NCBI RefSeq assembly: GCF_014203705.1
Contig: NZ_JACHJR010000001.1
Location: 4,898,001-4,962,000, forward strand
Direction of reading: 5' to 3'
DNA length: 64,000 nucleotides
DNA from: Kitasatospora gansuensis
GTDB taxonomy: Bacteria > Actinomycetota > Actinomycetes > Streptomycetales > Streptomycetaceae
Part shown: positions 44,623-54,184 of the stretch, piece by piece
Layout of the letters: each line of letters starts with the position of its first letter
Position numbering within the stretch: position 1 is the first letter of the stretch
The notes under the pieces: generated by a model
Told to the model about the DNA's origin: nothing
Databases searched by the model: none
Seen by the model: only the letters and a program-made list of their open reading frames with translations
Position numbers and translations under genes: made by a program

Positions 44623-46398
44623 TCAGTCCTTGATCTCGCAGAGCACCGCGCCACTGCTCACGCTGCCACCGACCTCGGCCTTGAGGCCGGTGACGGTGCC
44701 CGCCTTGTGGGCGTTGAGCGGCTGCTCCATCTTCATCGCCTCCAGGACCACGATCAGCTCGCCCTCGGCGACCACCTGGCCCTCCTCGACGGCGACCTTG
44801 ACGATGGTGCCCTGCATCGGCGAGGCCAGCGTGTCACCGCTGGCCGCCGCGCCGGCCTTCTTGGCGCCGACCCGGCGCTTGGCCTTGCCGGTGGCCGAGG
44901 CGCCGGCCGCCGGTGCGGAGGAGACCCCGAGCGAGGAGGGCAGCGAGACCTCGATCCGCTTGCCGCCGACCTCGACCACCACGGTCTCCCGCTGGTCGGC
45001 CTCGTCCGCGTCCGCGCCACCGCCGGTGAAGGCCGGGATGGTGTTGGCGAACTCGGTCTCGATCCACCGGGTGAAGACCGTGAACGGGCCCTCGCCGCCG
45101 TGCACCTCGGGCGCGAACGCCGGGTCGGTGACGACCGCCTGGTGGAACGGGATGGCGGTGGCCATGCCCTCGACCTTGAACTCCGACAGCGCCCGGGCCG
45201 CGCGCTGCAGCGCCTGCTTGCGGGTGGCGCCGGTGACGATCAGCTTGGCCAGCAGCGAGTCCCAGGCGGGGCCGATGACCGAGCCGGTCTCGACGCCCGC
45301 GTCCAGCCGGACACCGGGGCCGGACGGCGGCGCGAACAGGGTCACGGTGCCGGGCGCCGGGAGGAAGTTGCGGCCCGGGTCCTCGCCGTTGATGCGGAAC
45401 TCCAGCGAGTGGCCGCGGATCTCCGGGTCGTCGTACCCGAGCTCCTCGCCGTCGGCGATCCGGAACATCTCGCGGACCAGGTCGATCCCGGTGACCTCCT
45501 CGGAGACCGGGTGCTCCACCTGGAGGCGGGTGTTGACCTCCAGGAAGGAGATCAGCCCGTCCTGGGAGACCAGGAACTCGCAGGTGCCGGCGCCGACGTA
45601 GCCCGCCTCGCGGAGGATCGCCTTGGAGGCCCGGTACAGCTCCGCGTTCTGCTCGTCCGTCAGGAACGGCGCGGGCGCCTCCTCGACCAGCTTCTGGTGC
45701 CGGCGCTGGAGCGAGCAGTCACGGGTGGAGACGACCACCACGTTGCCGTGCTGGTCGGCCAGGCACTGGGTCTCCACGTGCCGCGGGTTGTCCAGGTACT
45801 GCTCGACGAAGCACTCGCCGCGACCGAAGGCGGCGACCGCCTCGCGGACCGCCGACTCGTACAGCTCGGGGATCTCCTCCAGCGTGCGGGCGACCTTGAG
45901 GCCGCGGCCGCCGCCGCCGAACGCCGCCTTGATGGCGACCGGCAGACCGTGCTCGCGGGCGAACACCACGACCTCGTCGGCACCCTGGACCGGCTCCGGC
46001 GTACCGGCCACCAGCGGGGCACCGGCGCGCTGGGCGACGTGACGGGCGGTCACCTTGTCGCCGAGGTCGCGGATCGCCTGCGGCGGCGGGCCGATCCAGG
46101 TCAGGCCCGCGTCGATCACGGCCTGCGCGAAGTCCGCGTTCTCGGACAGGAAGCCGTAACCGGGGTGGATCGCGTCCGCCCCGGAGTCCGCGGCCGCCTG
46201 GAGCACCTTGCCGATGTCCAGGTAGCTGGTACCGGGGGTGTCGCCGCCGAGCGCGTACGCCTCGTCGGCCGCACGGACGTGGAGGGCGTCCCGGTCCGGC
46301 TCGGCGTAGACGGCGACGCTGGCGATACCGGCATCCGAGCAGGCCCGGGCGACTCGGACGGCGATTTCGCCACGGTTGGCGATGAGCACCTTGCGCAC
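44623..46398 (-). CDS. accA2: Acyl-CoA carboxylase alpha chain (biotin carboxylase + BCCP)
   Basis: 591 residues. The biotin carboxylase part has KVLIANRGEIAVRVARACSD, the ATP-grasp glycine loop KAAFGGGGRGLKVAR and EVNTRLQVEHPVSEE. A linker of ~100 residues leads to the C-terminal biotinyl domain, with the biotin Lys in VLEAMKMEQPL. It supplies biotin-carboxylated carrier for the acetyl/propionyl-CoA carboxylase whose beta and epsilon subunits lie at 49.3-51.2 kb, and birA at 51.9 kb would attach the biotin. GTG start with AGAAGGGAG upstream. Corresponds to SCO4921 by context. Confidence 0.92.
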   Translation of the reverse strand: MRKVLIANRGEIAVRVARACSDAGIASVAVYAEPDRDALHVRAADEAYALGGDTPGTSYLDIGKVLQAAADSGADAIHPGYGFLSENADFAQAVIDAGLTWIGPPPQAIRDLGDKVTARHVAQRAGAPLVAGTPEPVQGADEVVVFAREHGLPVAIKAAFGGGGRGLKVARTLEEIPELYESAVREAVAAFGRGECFVEQYLDNPRHVETQCLADQHGNVVVVSTRDCSLQRRHQKLVEEAPAPFLTDEQNAELYRASKAILREAGYVGAGTCEFLVSQDGLISFLEVNTRLQVEHPVSEEVTGIDLVREMFRIADGEELGYDDPEIRGHSLEFRINGEDPGRNFLPAPGTVTLFAPPSGPGVRLDAGVETGSVIGPAWDSLLAKLIVTGATRKQALQRAARALSEFKVEGMATAIPFHQAVVTDPAFAPEVHGGEGPFTVFTRWIETEFANTIPAFTGGGADADEADQRETVVVEVGGKRIEVSLPSSLGVSSAPAAGASATGKAKRRVGAKKAGAAASGDTLASPMQGTIVKVAVEEGQVVAEGELIVVLEAMKMEQPLNAHKAGTVTGLKAEVGGSVSSGAVLCEIKD

Positions 46399-46635
46399 GT
46401 TTGGCTCCCTTCTTGAACCTCGTTGAGTTTATGGATTGCAAGGGTGTACCGGCGAGTAGCCCCAGGTGGTGAGCTTGCCCACACGGAGCGTGACGCGTAT
46501 TCGTGATCACCCGGATACGGAGCGGCATGCGCCGCTGGTGGCGACGTTACGCGGTCGGCCTATAGCGGACCCGAAGCCGCCCGGGGACGCTCCGGGCGCG
46601 CCGTGGCCTTCACCACATCACCTGCACCGTCCGCC

Positions 46636-47364
46636 TCATCCGGCCGTCGCGAACGCTTTGGCCGTGACGTCCGACGCGAGTTCCACCACGTCGGGTCCGT
46701 ACACGTGTGGGTTGATGACCCGGAGCACCAGGGCGAAGGCGCCGTCCCGGCCGTACCGGCGGGCCAGCTGCCGGTGGTTGGCGGTCAGGTAGCGCACCGC
46801 GGCGTGGTTGGAGGTCGCGGTCTGACCCGCGATCAGGAACACCGGGCGGCTGCCCTCGGCGGCGTGCACCCGGGCCAGCAGGACGTACGCCTTCGGTATC
46901 TCGTCGTCGTGTTCGTGGCGGAACAGTTCGTCGCCCGCCATGATGGTGTCGCTGTAGGTCCGCCCCGGTTCCGTGACGAAGCCCGCCCCGGGCAGCCAGT
47001 TCCGCAGGTGGGCGGCGGTCCGCTCGTTGCTGTCGGGGCCGCCGAGGCAGAACTCGGCCTTGCCGCCCAGCCCCTGGCGGACCTGGTCGTGCGCGACGAT
47101 GTCGGCCTGCGCGCCGCACTCCTTGACCAGCGCGGCCAACTCCATCAGCGCGTACACGTCGTTGCGCGAGACGCTCTTCGAACTGGCAGCCGGGGACTGC
47201 CGGTTGACCACCAGCAGGCACTCGGTGCCGCCGGGCATGCCGAAGAACTCCCGCACCCGGCCGAGCCGTCGGCGACGGCGCACGGTCTGGGCGAGCCAGC
47301 CGAGACCGGCGCTGATGGCGCTGGCCAGCAGGCCGAGCACCAGGTTGAGCAGGCTGTCGATCAT
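46636..47364 (-). CDS. Membrane-anchored protein of unknown function
   Basis: 242 residues. An N-terminal helix (MIDSLLNLVLGLLASAISAG) with a basic RRRRR stop-transfer anchors a cytoplasmic Rossmann-like domain. Recognisable patterns are ECLLVVNRQ, FCLGGPDSNERTAAHL, PVFLIAGQTATSNHAAVRYL and VVELASDVTAKAF. The GGPxSN and AGxxxxxNxAAVRYL pairs look like a conserved ligand pocket but I cannot name the family. GGAAGGGA precedes the ATG. It stands alone between accA2 and a lipoprotein gene. Confidence 0.65.
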   Translation of the reverse strand: MIDSLLNLVLGLLASAISAGLGWLAQTVRRRRRLGRVREFFGMPGGTECLLVVNRQSPAASSKSVSRNDVYALMELAALVKECGAQADIVAHDQVRQGLGGKAEFCLGGPDSNERTAAHLRNWLPGAGFVTEPGRTYSDTIMAGDELFRHEHDDEIPKAYVLLARVHAAEGSRPVFLIAGQTATSNHAAVRYLTANHRQLARRYGRDGAFALVLRVINPHVYGPDVVELASDVTAKAFATAG

Positions 47365-47534
47365 CGCGCCGTCCCTTCCTGGTTCCGCTCCGATCCGGCG
47401 ACCGCGCCAGCCTAGCGGCCGGGCCCATCCGGTGAGGGTGGCTCAGGGCAACAGATGTACGGGTCAGGATCTGTTCGGATCAGCACGACGGAAGTGGAGG
47501 CGGAGGATCCGGTTCGGCCGGTGTCCAACCGTGA

Positions 47535-47546
47535 TGGTCTGGACCA
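47535..47546. promoter_or_regulatory. DasR-like operator (dre site)
   Basis: TGGTCTGGACCA differs from the DasR consensus core TGGTCTAGACCA at one position and is flanked by A and T, giving a 14-bp inverted repeat. It lies 88 bases before the lipoprotein start. Confidence 0.5.
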
Positions 47547-47633
47547 TTGACGACGATTCCCGTCGATCCCTAGCGTTTCGGGCGACGGTCGCCACCCGGT
47601 GCCCGTCGTCAACTCGACGGGGGAGTCGAAGAG

Positions 47634-48374
47634 ATGAAGCTACGTACGGTCGTGCCCGCGGTCGGCGGACTGGCCGCAGTGCTGCTGCTCGCGGGCTGCG
47701 GCAGCGACGGCCCGGCCGCGGCCGCGCCCAGCCCGAGCGCCTCCACCTACGGCTGCCTGGAGCAGACCAGGGCCGACAAGGGGTCGTTCGGACTCGACAG
47801 CGTGGCCAAGCGGGACGCCTACTACCAGGACTCGGACGCCGGAAAGGCCAAGGTCGCGGTGGTGTTCTCGCACGAGAACGGGGCCACGCTCTGCGACTGG
47901 ATCCCGTTCGTCGAGGACTTCACCAAGGCCGGCTACGCCACCCTGGCCTACACCTCGGCCGGTGACCTGCCGCTGGACATCGAGGCGGCGGCCAAGTACC
48001 TCAAGGGCAAGGGTGTCGAGAAGGTGGTCCTGGTGGGCGCCTCCAAGGGCGGCACCGGCTCGCTGGCGGCCGCCGCGACGCCCGGCGGTTCGCTCCCGGT
48101 GGCGGCCGTGGTGACCCTCAGCTCGCCCACCAACTTCGGCAGTTGGGCCGGGGTGGCGGCGATCGCCAAGATCAAGGCACCGCTGTTCATCGCCGCCCAG
48201 GAGGGTGACCAGCCGTTCGCGGAGAACGCCGCCGAACTGGCCGCGGCGGCCACCGCACCGGTCAAGGAGCTGAAGATCTACCAGGGCACCAGTCACGGCG
48301 CCCGGCTGCTCCCGCAGGGCACCGCCAAGGCCGACCTGCTCGCCTTCCTGGCGAAGAACGCACCGAGCAGTTAG
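47634..48374 (+). CDS. Lipoprotein with alpha/beta-hydrolase fold
   Basis: 246 residues. Lipoprotein signal with lipobox LLAGC (Cys22), then a Ser/Ala-rich linker. The hydrolase domain (about 70-240) has VVFSHENGATLCDW, the nucleophile elbow VLVGASKGGTGS, a candidate acid in AAQEGDQPFAE and the His in YQGTSHGARLL. It resembles dienelactone-hydrolase-like esterases anchored outside the membrane. GGGGGAG precedes the ATG. A DasR-like site upstream hints at control by aminosugar supply. Substrate unknown. It converges on maf with overlapping stop codons. Confidence 0.78.
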   Translation: MKLRTVVPAVGGLAAVLLLAGCGSDGPAAAAPSPSASTYGCLEQTRADKGSFGLDSVAKRDAYYQDSDAGKAKVAVVFSHENGATLCDWIPFVEDFTKAGYATLAYTSAGDLPLDIEAAAKYLKGKGVEKVVLVGASKGGTGSLAAAATPGGSLPVAAVVTLSSPTNFGSWAGVAAIAKIKAPLFIAAQEGDQPFAENAAELAAAATAPVKELKIYQGTSHGARLLPQGTAKADLLAFLAKNAPSS

Positions 48375-48967
48375 CTCCAGAGGTCGGTGATCCGGACGTC
48401 GAGGTCGGCCAGCAGGCGTCGCAGCAGCGGCAGCGACAGGCCGATCACGTTGCCCGGGTCGCCGTCGATGCCGTCGATGAACGGCGCCGAGCGGCCGTCC
48501 AGGGTGAACGCCCCCGCCACGTGCAGGGGTTCGCCCGAGGCGATGTAGGCGGCCAGCTCGGCGTCGTCCGGGGTGCCGAACCGGACGGTGGTCGAGGCGG
48601 TCGCCGAGGACTCCTTGCCGGTCACGGTGTCGATCACGCAGTGGCCGGTCCGCAGGATGCCCTCGCGGCCACGCATCGCCTGCCAGCGGGCCAGCGCGTC
48701 GGCCGGGTCGGTGGGCTTGCCGAGCGCCTGCCCGTCCAGCTCCAGCACCGAGTCGCACCCGATCACGAGCTGACCCTCGGTCAACTCCCCGGCCACCGCC
48801 CGGGCCTTGGCCTCGGCCAGCACCAACGCGAGCTCGGCCGGGGTCGGCGCGTCGATCGCGTCCTCGTCCACCCCGCTCACGATCACCTGCGGGTCGAGGC
48901 CCGCCTGACGCAGCAGCCCGAGCCGGGCGGGGGAGGCGGAGGCGAGGACCACTACACGTTCACTCAT
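48371..48967 (-). CDS. maf: Maf-family nucleotide pyrophosphatase
   Basis: 198 residues. VVLASASPARLGLLRQAGL is the Maf N-terminal signature; VIGCDSVLELDGQALGKP and GREGILRTGHCVID carry the active-site residues. It hydrolyses non-canonical or modified nucleoside triphosphates (dTTP, UTP, m5U/pseudo-UTP in characterised members). ATG 48967 is used, with AAGGTGG upstream. It is transcribed alone or with the small gene upstream. Copy 2 of the palindromic repeat lies just before it. Confidence 0.88.
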   Translation of the reverse strand: MSERVVVLASASPARLGLLRQAGLDPQVIVSGVDEDAIDAPTPAELALVLAEAKARAVAGELTEGQLVIGCDSVLELDGQALGKPTDPADALARWQAMRGREGILRTGHCVIDTVTGKESSATASTTVRFGTPDDAELAAYIASGEPLHVAGAFTLDGRSAPFIDGIDGDPGNVIGLSLPLLRRLLADLDVRITDLWS

Positions 48968-48993
48968 ACGCACCACCTTAACCAGGCACTACC

Positions 48994-49107
48994 CAGGGGC
49001 TCGGGGAACTGCGACGCCGACCCTTGCAAGGTGGTCCGTGCGTAGGTGGTCAGGCACTTTCGCAGTGACCCGAGCGCCAGATCTCCTCGCAGTTCCCCGA
49101 GCCCCTG
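48994..49107. repeat. ~115-bp palindromic intergenic element, copy 2
   Basis: It starts CAGGGGCTCGGGGAACTGCG and ends CGCAGTTCCCCGAGCCCCTG, a perfect 20-bp terminal inverted repeat. The body shares the GTGGTCAGGCACTTT and CGCCAGATCTC blocks with copy 1. It lies between the small membrane-protein gene and maf. Confidence 0.82.
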
Positions 49108-49136
49108 GACCGTAGCCCCGGAGCGCCTGCCAAGGG

Positions 49137-49262
49137 TCAGAGCATCAGGAGGACCGCCATCACCAAGGCGATCGCCGCCAGCACCGGCCCGGCCCGTCGC
49201 AGCATTCGCTGTACGCGACGGGCCTCGGCCGATGTTTCGTCCCGGGGGTCTGACCAGAGCAC
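49137..49262 (-). CDS. 41-residue single-helix membrane protein (MLWSDP type)
   Basis: GTG start, then LWSDPRDETSAEARRVQRML, a basic RR patch and one hydrophobic helix (about residues 25-41) ending at the stop. Small Streptomyces proteins that begin MLWSDP and end in one helix are, as I recall, annotated as morphogenic membrane proteins; the match is by pattern only. It lies between accE (53 bases upstream) and maf, on the same strand. No good ribosome site is seen, so it may depend on coupling to accE. Confidence 0.5.
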   Translation of the reverse strand: MLWSDPRDETSAEARRVQRMLRRAGPVLAAIALVMAVLLML

Positions 49263-49315
49263 CTTCTCAGGGTGCGCCGCCGACCACCCGGAACGCTTGA
49301 GTACGGATACTCAAC

Positions 49316-49537
49316 TCAGCCCGCCCACCCGGACGTGCGCCAGACGTTCAAGCCGGGCTTCGGCGTGTGCCGCATCCGCCGTGCCCGGTCGTTCCAGGCC
49401 GAGGCCGGGCCACCACCCGCGCGGCGGGCCGCCTCCGCGGCGGCCTGTGCGGCGGCGGCCCGGGCTGAGACCACCGCCAGGACGGTGGCCAGCTCCTCGG
49501 GGGTCGGCTGCCCGTGCAGCACCTGAATCGGAGTCAT
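49316..49537 (-). CDS. accE: Acyl-CoA carboxylase epsilon subunit
   Basis: 73 residues: MTPIQVLHGQPTPEELATVL, an Ala-rich linker and NDRARRMRHTPKPGLNVWRT. The PEELAALxAVLxA beginning and a C-terminal tryptophan motif are hallmarks of actinobacterial ACC epsilon subunits, which stabilise the alpha-beta complex. It begins 25 bases after the pccB stop, in the same operon. Its pairing with a nearby alpha subunit matches S. coelicolor. Confidence 0.85.
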   Translation of the reverse strand: MTPIQVLHGQPTPEELATVLAVVSARAAAAQAAAEAARRAGGGPASAWNDRARRMRHTPKPGLNVWRTSGWAG

Positions 49538-49562
49538 AGCTCAATCATCTCCCCGTGAACGC

Positions 49563-51155
<1,593 letters not shown>

Positions 51156-51355
51156 CCGGTCGGCTCTCCCTGATCCATCGGCCGCTCCCGGTGCATGACT
51201 GCGTGAGGGCAGGTGCGGCGTTGCGAACTACCGCTGGGTAGCGTAGCCAGCCCGGGGCCGTTCCGGTTATGGCCAGCGACACAGTGCAGTCGGGCGTGTT
51301 TCTGCGGCAGCATGGTGCGGCCCACGGCCGGTCGCCTGGCCCGGATCTCCCATGT

Positions 51356-51393
51356 AACCCCTATTCACCGTTGTAACGGTTAGAGTAGGGGTT
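51356..51393. promoter_or_regulatory. Nested palindrome in a divergent promoter region
   Basis: Outer arms AACCCCTA (51356-51363) and TAGGGGTT (51386-51393) enclose an inner palindrome ACCGTTGTAACGGT (51367-51380). It lies 37 bases before the DUF1348 gene and ~200 bases from pccB. Operator or RNA hairpin; the regulator is unknown. Confidence 0.5.
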
Positions 51394-51429
51394 GTCCGGT
51401 CATTCCCGCGCGACCAGTGAGGATCCGTC

Positions 51430-51864
51430 ATGTCCGCTGTCCGGCCCCCGCTTCCGCCGTTCACCGCCGAGAGCGCCGCCGCCAAGGTGCAGGCGGCCGA
51501 GGACGCCTGGAACTCCCGCGATCCGGAGCGGGTGGCGCTGGCGTACACACCCGACTCGGCCTGGCGCAACCGCGACGAGTTCCTCACCGGCCGCGAGGAG
51601 ATCGTCGAGTTCCTCACCCGGAAGTGGGCCAAGGAGGAGGAGTACGCGCTGCGCAAGGAGCTGTGGGCGTACACCGGCAACCGGATCTCGGTGCGTTTCA
51701 CCTACGAGTGGCGCGACAAGGCCGGCCAGTGGTGGCGCAGCCACGGCAACGAGCAGTGGGAGTTCGCCGAGGACGGCCTGATGCGCCGTCGGGAGGCGAG
51801 CATCAACGACCAGCCGATCGCCGAGGCGGACCGCAGCATCTTCGGGCCCCGCGAGACCCCTTGA
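51430..51864 (+). CDS. NTF2-like protein, DUF1348 family
   Basis: 144 residues, one SnoaL/NTF2-like cone fold: KVQAAEDAWNSRDPERVALA, YTPDSAWRNRDEFLTGREEI, VRFTYEWRDKAGQWWRSHGN and EQWEFAEDGLMRRREASIND. The family is widespread but without an established reaction. No signal peptide. It ends 28 bases before birA on the same strand. A nested palindrome is found upstream. Confidence 0.82.
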   Translation: MSAVRPPLPPFTAESAAAKVQAAEDAWNSRDPERVALAYTPDSAWRNRDEFLTGREEIVEFLTRKWAKEEEYALRKELWAYTGNRISVRFTYEWRDKAGQWWRSHGNEQWEFAEDGLMRRREASINDQPIAEADRSIFGPRETP

Positions 51865-51892
51865 CCGGAAGGCCGGTCGGTACGCTGGCCCG

Positions 51893-52795
51893 GTGACCGA
51901 GAGCGCCGAGAATCCCCGCCCCCGCCGCAGTGGACTGCGTGGCTTCGGCCACGACGGGCCCTCCCCCTGGACCGACCTGGAGCGGCCGCCGCTCGACCAG
52001 GCGGCACTGCGGCGGGACCTGCTGACCCCGGGCGGGCTGTGGACGGCGCTGGACGTGCTGGCCGGCACCGGTTCGACCAACACCGATCTGGCGGCCCGGG
52101 CCAAGCTGGGTGCCGCCGAGGGTGCGGTGCTGGTGGCCGAGGAGCAGACGGCCGGCCGGGGCCGGCTGGAGCGGCAGTGGTCGGCGCCCGCGCGCTCGGG
52201 GCTCTTCCTCTCGCTGCTGCTGCGGCCGAAGGACGTCCCGATGGAGCGGTACGGCTGGCTGCCGATCCTGGTCGGGGTGGCGGCCGCGGCCACCCTGAGC
52301 CGGGTCGCCGGGGTGGACACCGGCCTGAAGTGGCCGAACGACCTGCAGGTCACCGTGGGCGGCGCCGAGCGCAAGCTCGGCGGCATCCTGACCGAGCTGA
52401 GCGACGGTGCGGTGGTGGTCGGACTCGGCGTCAACGTCTCGCTGCGCGAGGAGGAGCTGCCGGTGCCGACCGCGACCTCGCTGGTGCTGGCCGGGGCCGA
52501 GGTGACCGACCGGGAGACCCTGCTGCGCTCGCTGCTGCGCGAGTTCGCCGAGCTGTACGGCGAGTGGGTGGCCGCCGCGGGCGACCCGCAGGCGAGCGGG
52601 CTGCTGCCCGCGTACACCGCCCGCTGCACCACCCTGGGCCGCCCGGTGAAGGTCCAACTGCCGGGTGACCGCGAGCTGTTGGGCGAGGCGGTGGCGATCG
52701 ACGGGGACGGCAGGCTGGTGGTCAGGTCGGCCGACGGCACCCGCCACCCGGTGGCGGCCGGGGACGTCGTGCACGTACGACCGCAGCAGGCCTGA
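51893..52795 (+). CDS. birA: Biotin-[acetyl-CoA carboxylase] ligase
   Basis: 300 residues. The ligase core shows GTGSTNTDLAARAKLGAAEG, the biotinyl-AMP loop EEQTAGRGRLERQWSA (GRGRxxR), GLKWPNDL and GGILTELSDG. There is no N-terminal DNA-binding domain, so it is a class I ligase that biotinylates but does not repress. It would modify the Lys of AccA2 in the same region. GTG start. Confidence 0.9.
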   Translation: MTESAENPRPRRSGLRGFGHDGPSPWTDLERPPLDQAALRRDLLTPGGLWTALDVLAGTGSTNTDLAARAKLGAAEGAVLVAEEQTAGRGRLERQWSAPARSGLFLSLLLRPKDVPMERYGWLPILVGVAAAATLSRVAGVDTGLKWPNDLQVTVGGAERKLGGILTELSDGAVVVGLGVNVSLREEELPVPTATSLVLAGAEVTDRETLLRSLLREFAELYGEWVAAAGDPQASGLLPAYTARCTTLGRPVKVQLPGDRELLGEAVAIDGDGRLVVRSADGTRHPVAAGDVVHVRPQQA

Positions 52796-52928
52796 ATCCG
52801 TCCACGAGCCGGACGGCTCCCGAGCGGATGCCCCGGATCGGGGGATTCCGTGCGACGATTCCACCTGGCAGCGGTGTGAGGCGCACCACTACCCGCGTGG
52901 TGGTCGGTCGCCCCTGGACAGTCAGGAC

Positions 52929-54038
52929 ATGAGGCAAGTGCGGCAACCGCACGGGGACGGACCGGTGGTACACGAAGACGGCGGTGGCGAGGAGCCGGAC
53001 CACGACGGCCGGACGGTCGCGCTGGACCTGGAGCGCCTGATCCTCGACGCGCCGCGCAGATACACGCCGTACCAGGCCGCCCGTGCCGCCGACGTCCCGA
53101 TGGAGCTGGCCACCCGGTTCTGGCGCGCGATGGGCTTCCCCGACATCGGCCAGTCCCGCGCCCTCACCGACGGCGACGTGATCGCGCTCCGCCGGCTGGC
53201 CGGTCTGGTCGAGTCCGGACTGCTCAGCGAGTCGATGGCGATCCAGGTGGCCCGCTCCACCGGCCAGACCACCGCCCGGCTGGCGGGCTGGCAGATGGAC
53301 ACCTTCCTGGACAACCTGACCCAGGCGGTCGAGCCCGGCCTGACCAGGGCCGAGGTGGCCTACCCACTGGTCGAGCTGCTGCTGCCGGAGCTGGAGCAGT
53401 TCCTGGTGTACGTCTGGCGGCGTCAACTCGCCGCCGTCACCGGGCGGGTGGTGCAGGCCGCCGAGGACACCGAGATCACCAGCGGTCGGCTCGCGGTCGG
53501 ATTCGCGGATCTGGTCGGCTTCACCCGGCTGTCCCGGCGGCTGGAGGAGGAGGAGCTCGGCGAGCTGGTGGAGAGCTTCGAGAACACCTGCTCCGACCTG
53601 ATCGCGGGTCACGGCGGCCGGGTGGTGAAGACCCTCGGCGACGAGATCCTGTACGTCTCGGAGGACCCGGCCACCGCCGCCGAGATCGCGCTCAGCCTGG
53701 TCGAGGCGCTGGCCGACGAGGAGAACATCCCGGCGCTGCGGGTCGGGATGGCCTTCGGCACCGTGACCTCCCGGATGGGCGATGTCTTCGGCACCACGGT
53801 CAACCTGGCCAGCCGGCTCACCTCGATCGCGCCCAAGGACGCCGTACTGCTGGACGGCGAGCTCGCGGCCGCGCTGGAGGGCAGCGGCGCCGCCGAGCCC
53901 TCCGGGGAGCCGGACGGCACCGAGCTGGCCGGGCCGCACCGCTTCCATCTGCAGCCGATGTGGCGCCGTCCGGTCCGCGGTCTGGGGCTGGTTGAGCCAT
54001 GGCTGCTCACCCGGATCGGGCGCACCCACCTGCCGTAA
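52929..54038 (+). CDS. cya: Class III adenylate cyclase
   Basis: 369 residues. An N-terminal regulatory region with a MerR-like helical segment (APRRYTPYQAARAADVPMEL) leads into the class III catalytic domain (about 175-335). Metal Asp residues are in FADLVGFTRLSRRL and VVKTLGDEILYVSED; FGTTVNLASRLTSIA carries the transition-state Asn/Arg. No membrane helices, so it is cytosolic. In S. coelicolor the corresponding cya is needed for spore germination and development. ATG 52929 was chosen because it follows a long non-homologous stretch of frame. Confidence 0.88.
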   Translation: MRQVRQPHGDGPVVHEDGGGEEPDHDGRTVALDLERLILDAPRRYTPYQAARAADVPMELATRFWRAMGFPDIGQSRALTDGDVIALRRLAGLVESGLLSESMAIQVARSTGQTTARLAGWQMDTFLDNLTQAVEPGLTRAEVAYPLVELLLPELEQFLVYVWRRQLAAVTGRVVQAAEDTEITSGRLAVGFADLVGFTRLSRRLEEEELGELVESFENTCSDLIAGHGGRVVKTLGDEILYVSEDPATAAEIALSLVEALADEENIPALRVGMAFGTVTSRMGDVFGTTVNLASRLTSIAPKDAVLLDGELAAALEGSGAAEPSGEPDGTELAGPHRFHLQPMWRRPVRGLGLVEPWLLTRIGRTHLP

Positions 54039-54089
54039 CACGGGGGGCCCGGTAGTTGATTCGCCCGGCCTCGCCCCGACAGAGCTCAA

Positions 54090-54126
54090 ACAAAGCTCCG
54101 ACAAAACGGACAAAGTCTTAACAAAG
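54090..54126. repeat. Four phased ACAAAG-type direct repeats
   Basis: ACAAAG, ACAAAA, ACAAAG and ACAAAG begin at 54090, 54101, 54110 and 54121, spaced 11, 9 and 11 bases, so all lie on about the same face of the helix. They are upstream of the GGDEF gene in an otherwise GC-rich region. Confidence 0.65.
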
Positions 54127-54184
54127 CGTCATAACCTTGGTGCAGAGCGGGCAGGTCAATCTGCACCAGGGACGAGGCGAGCCG

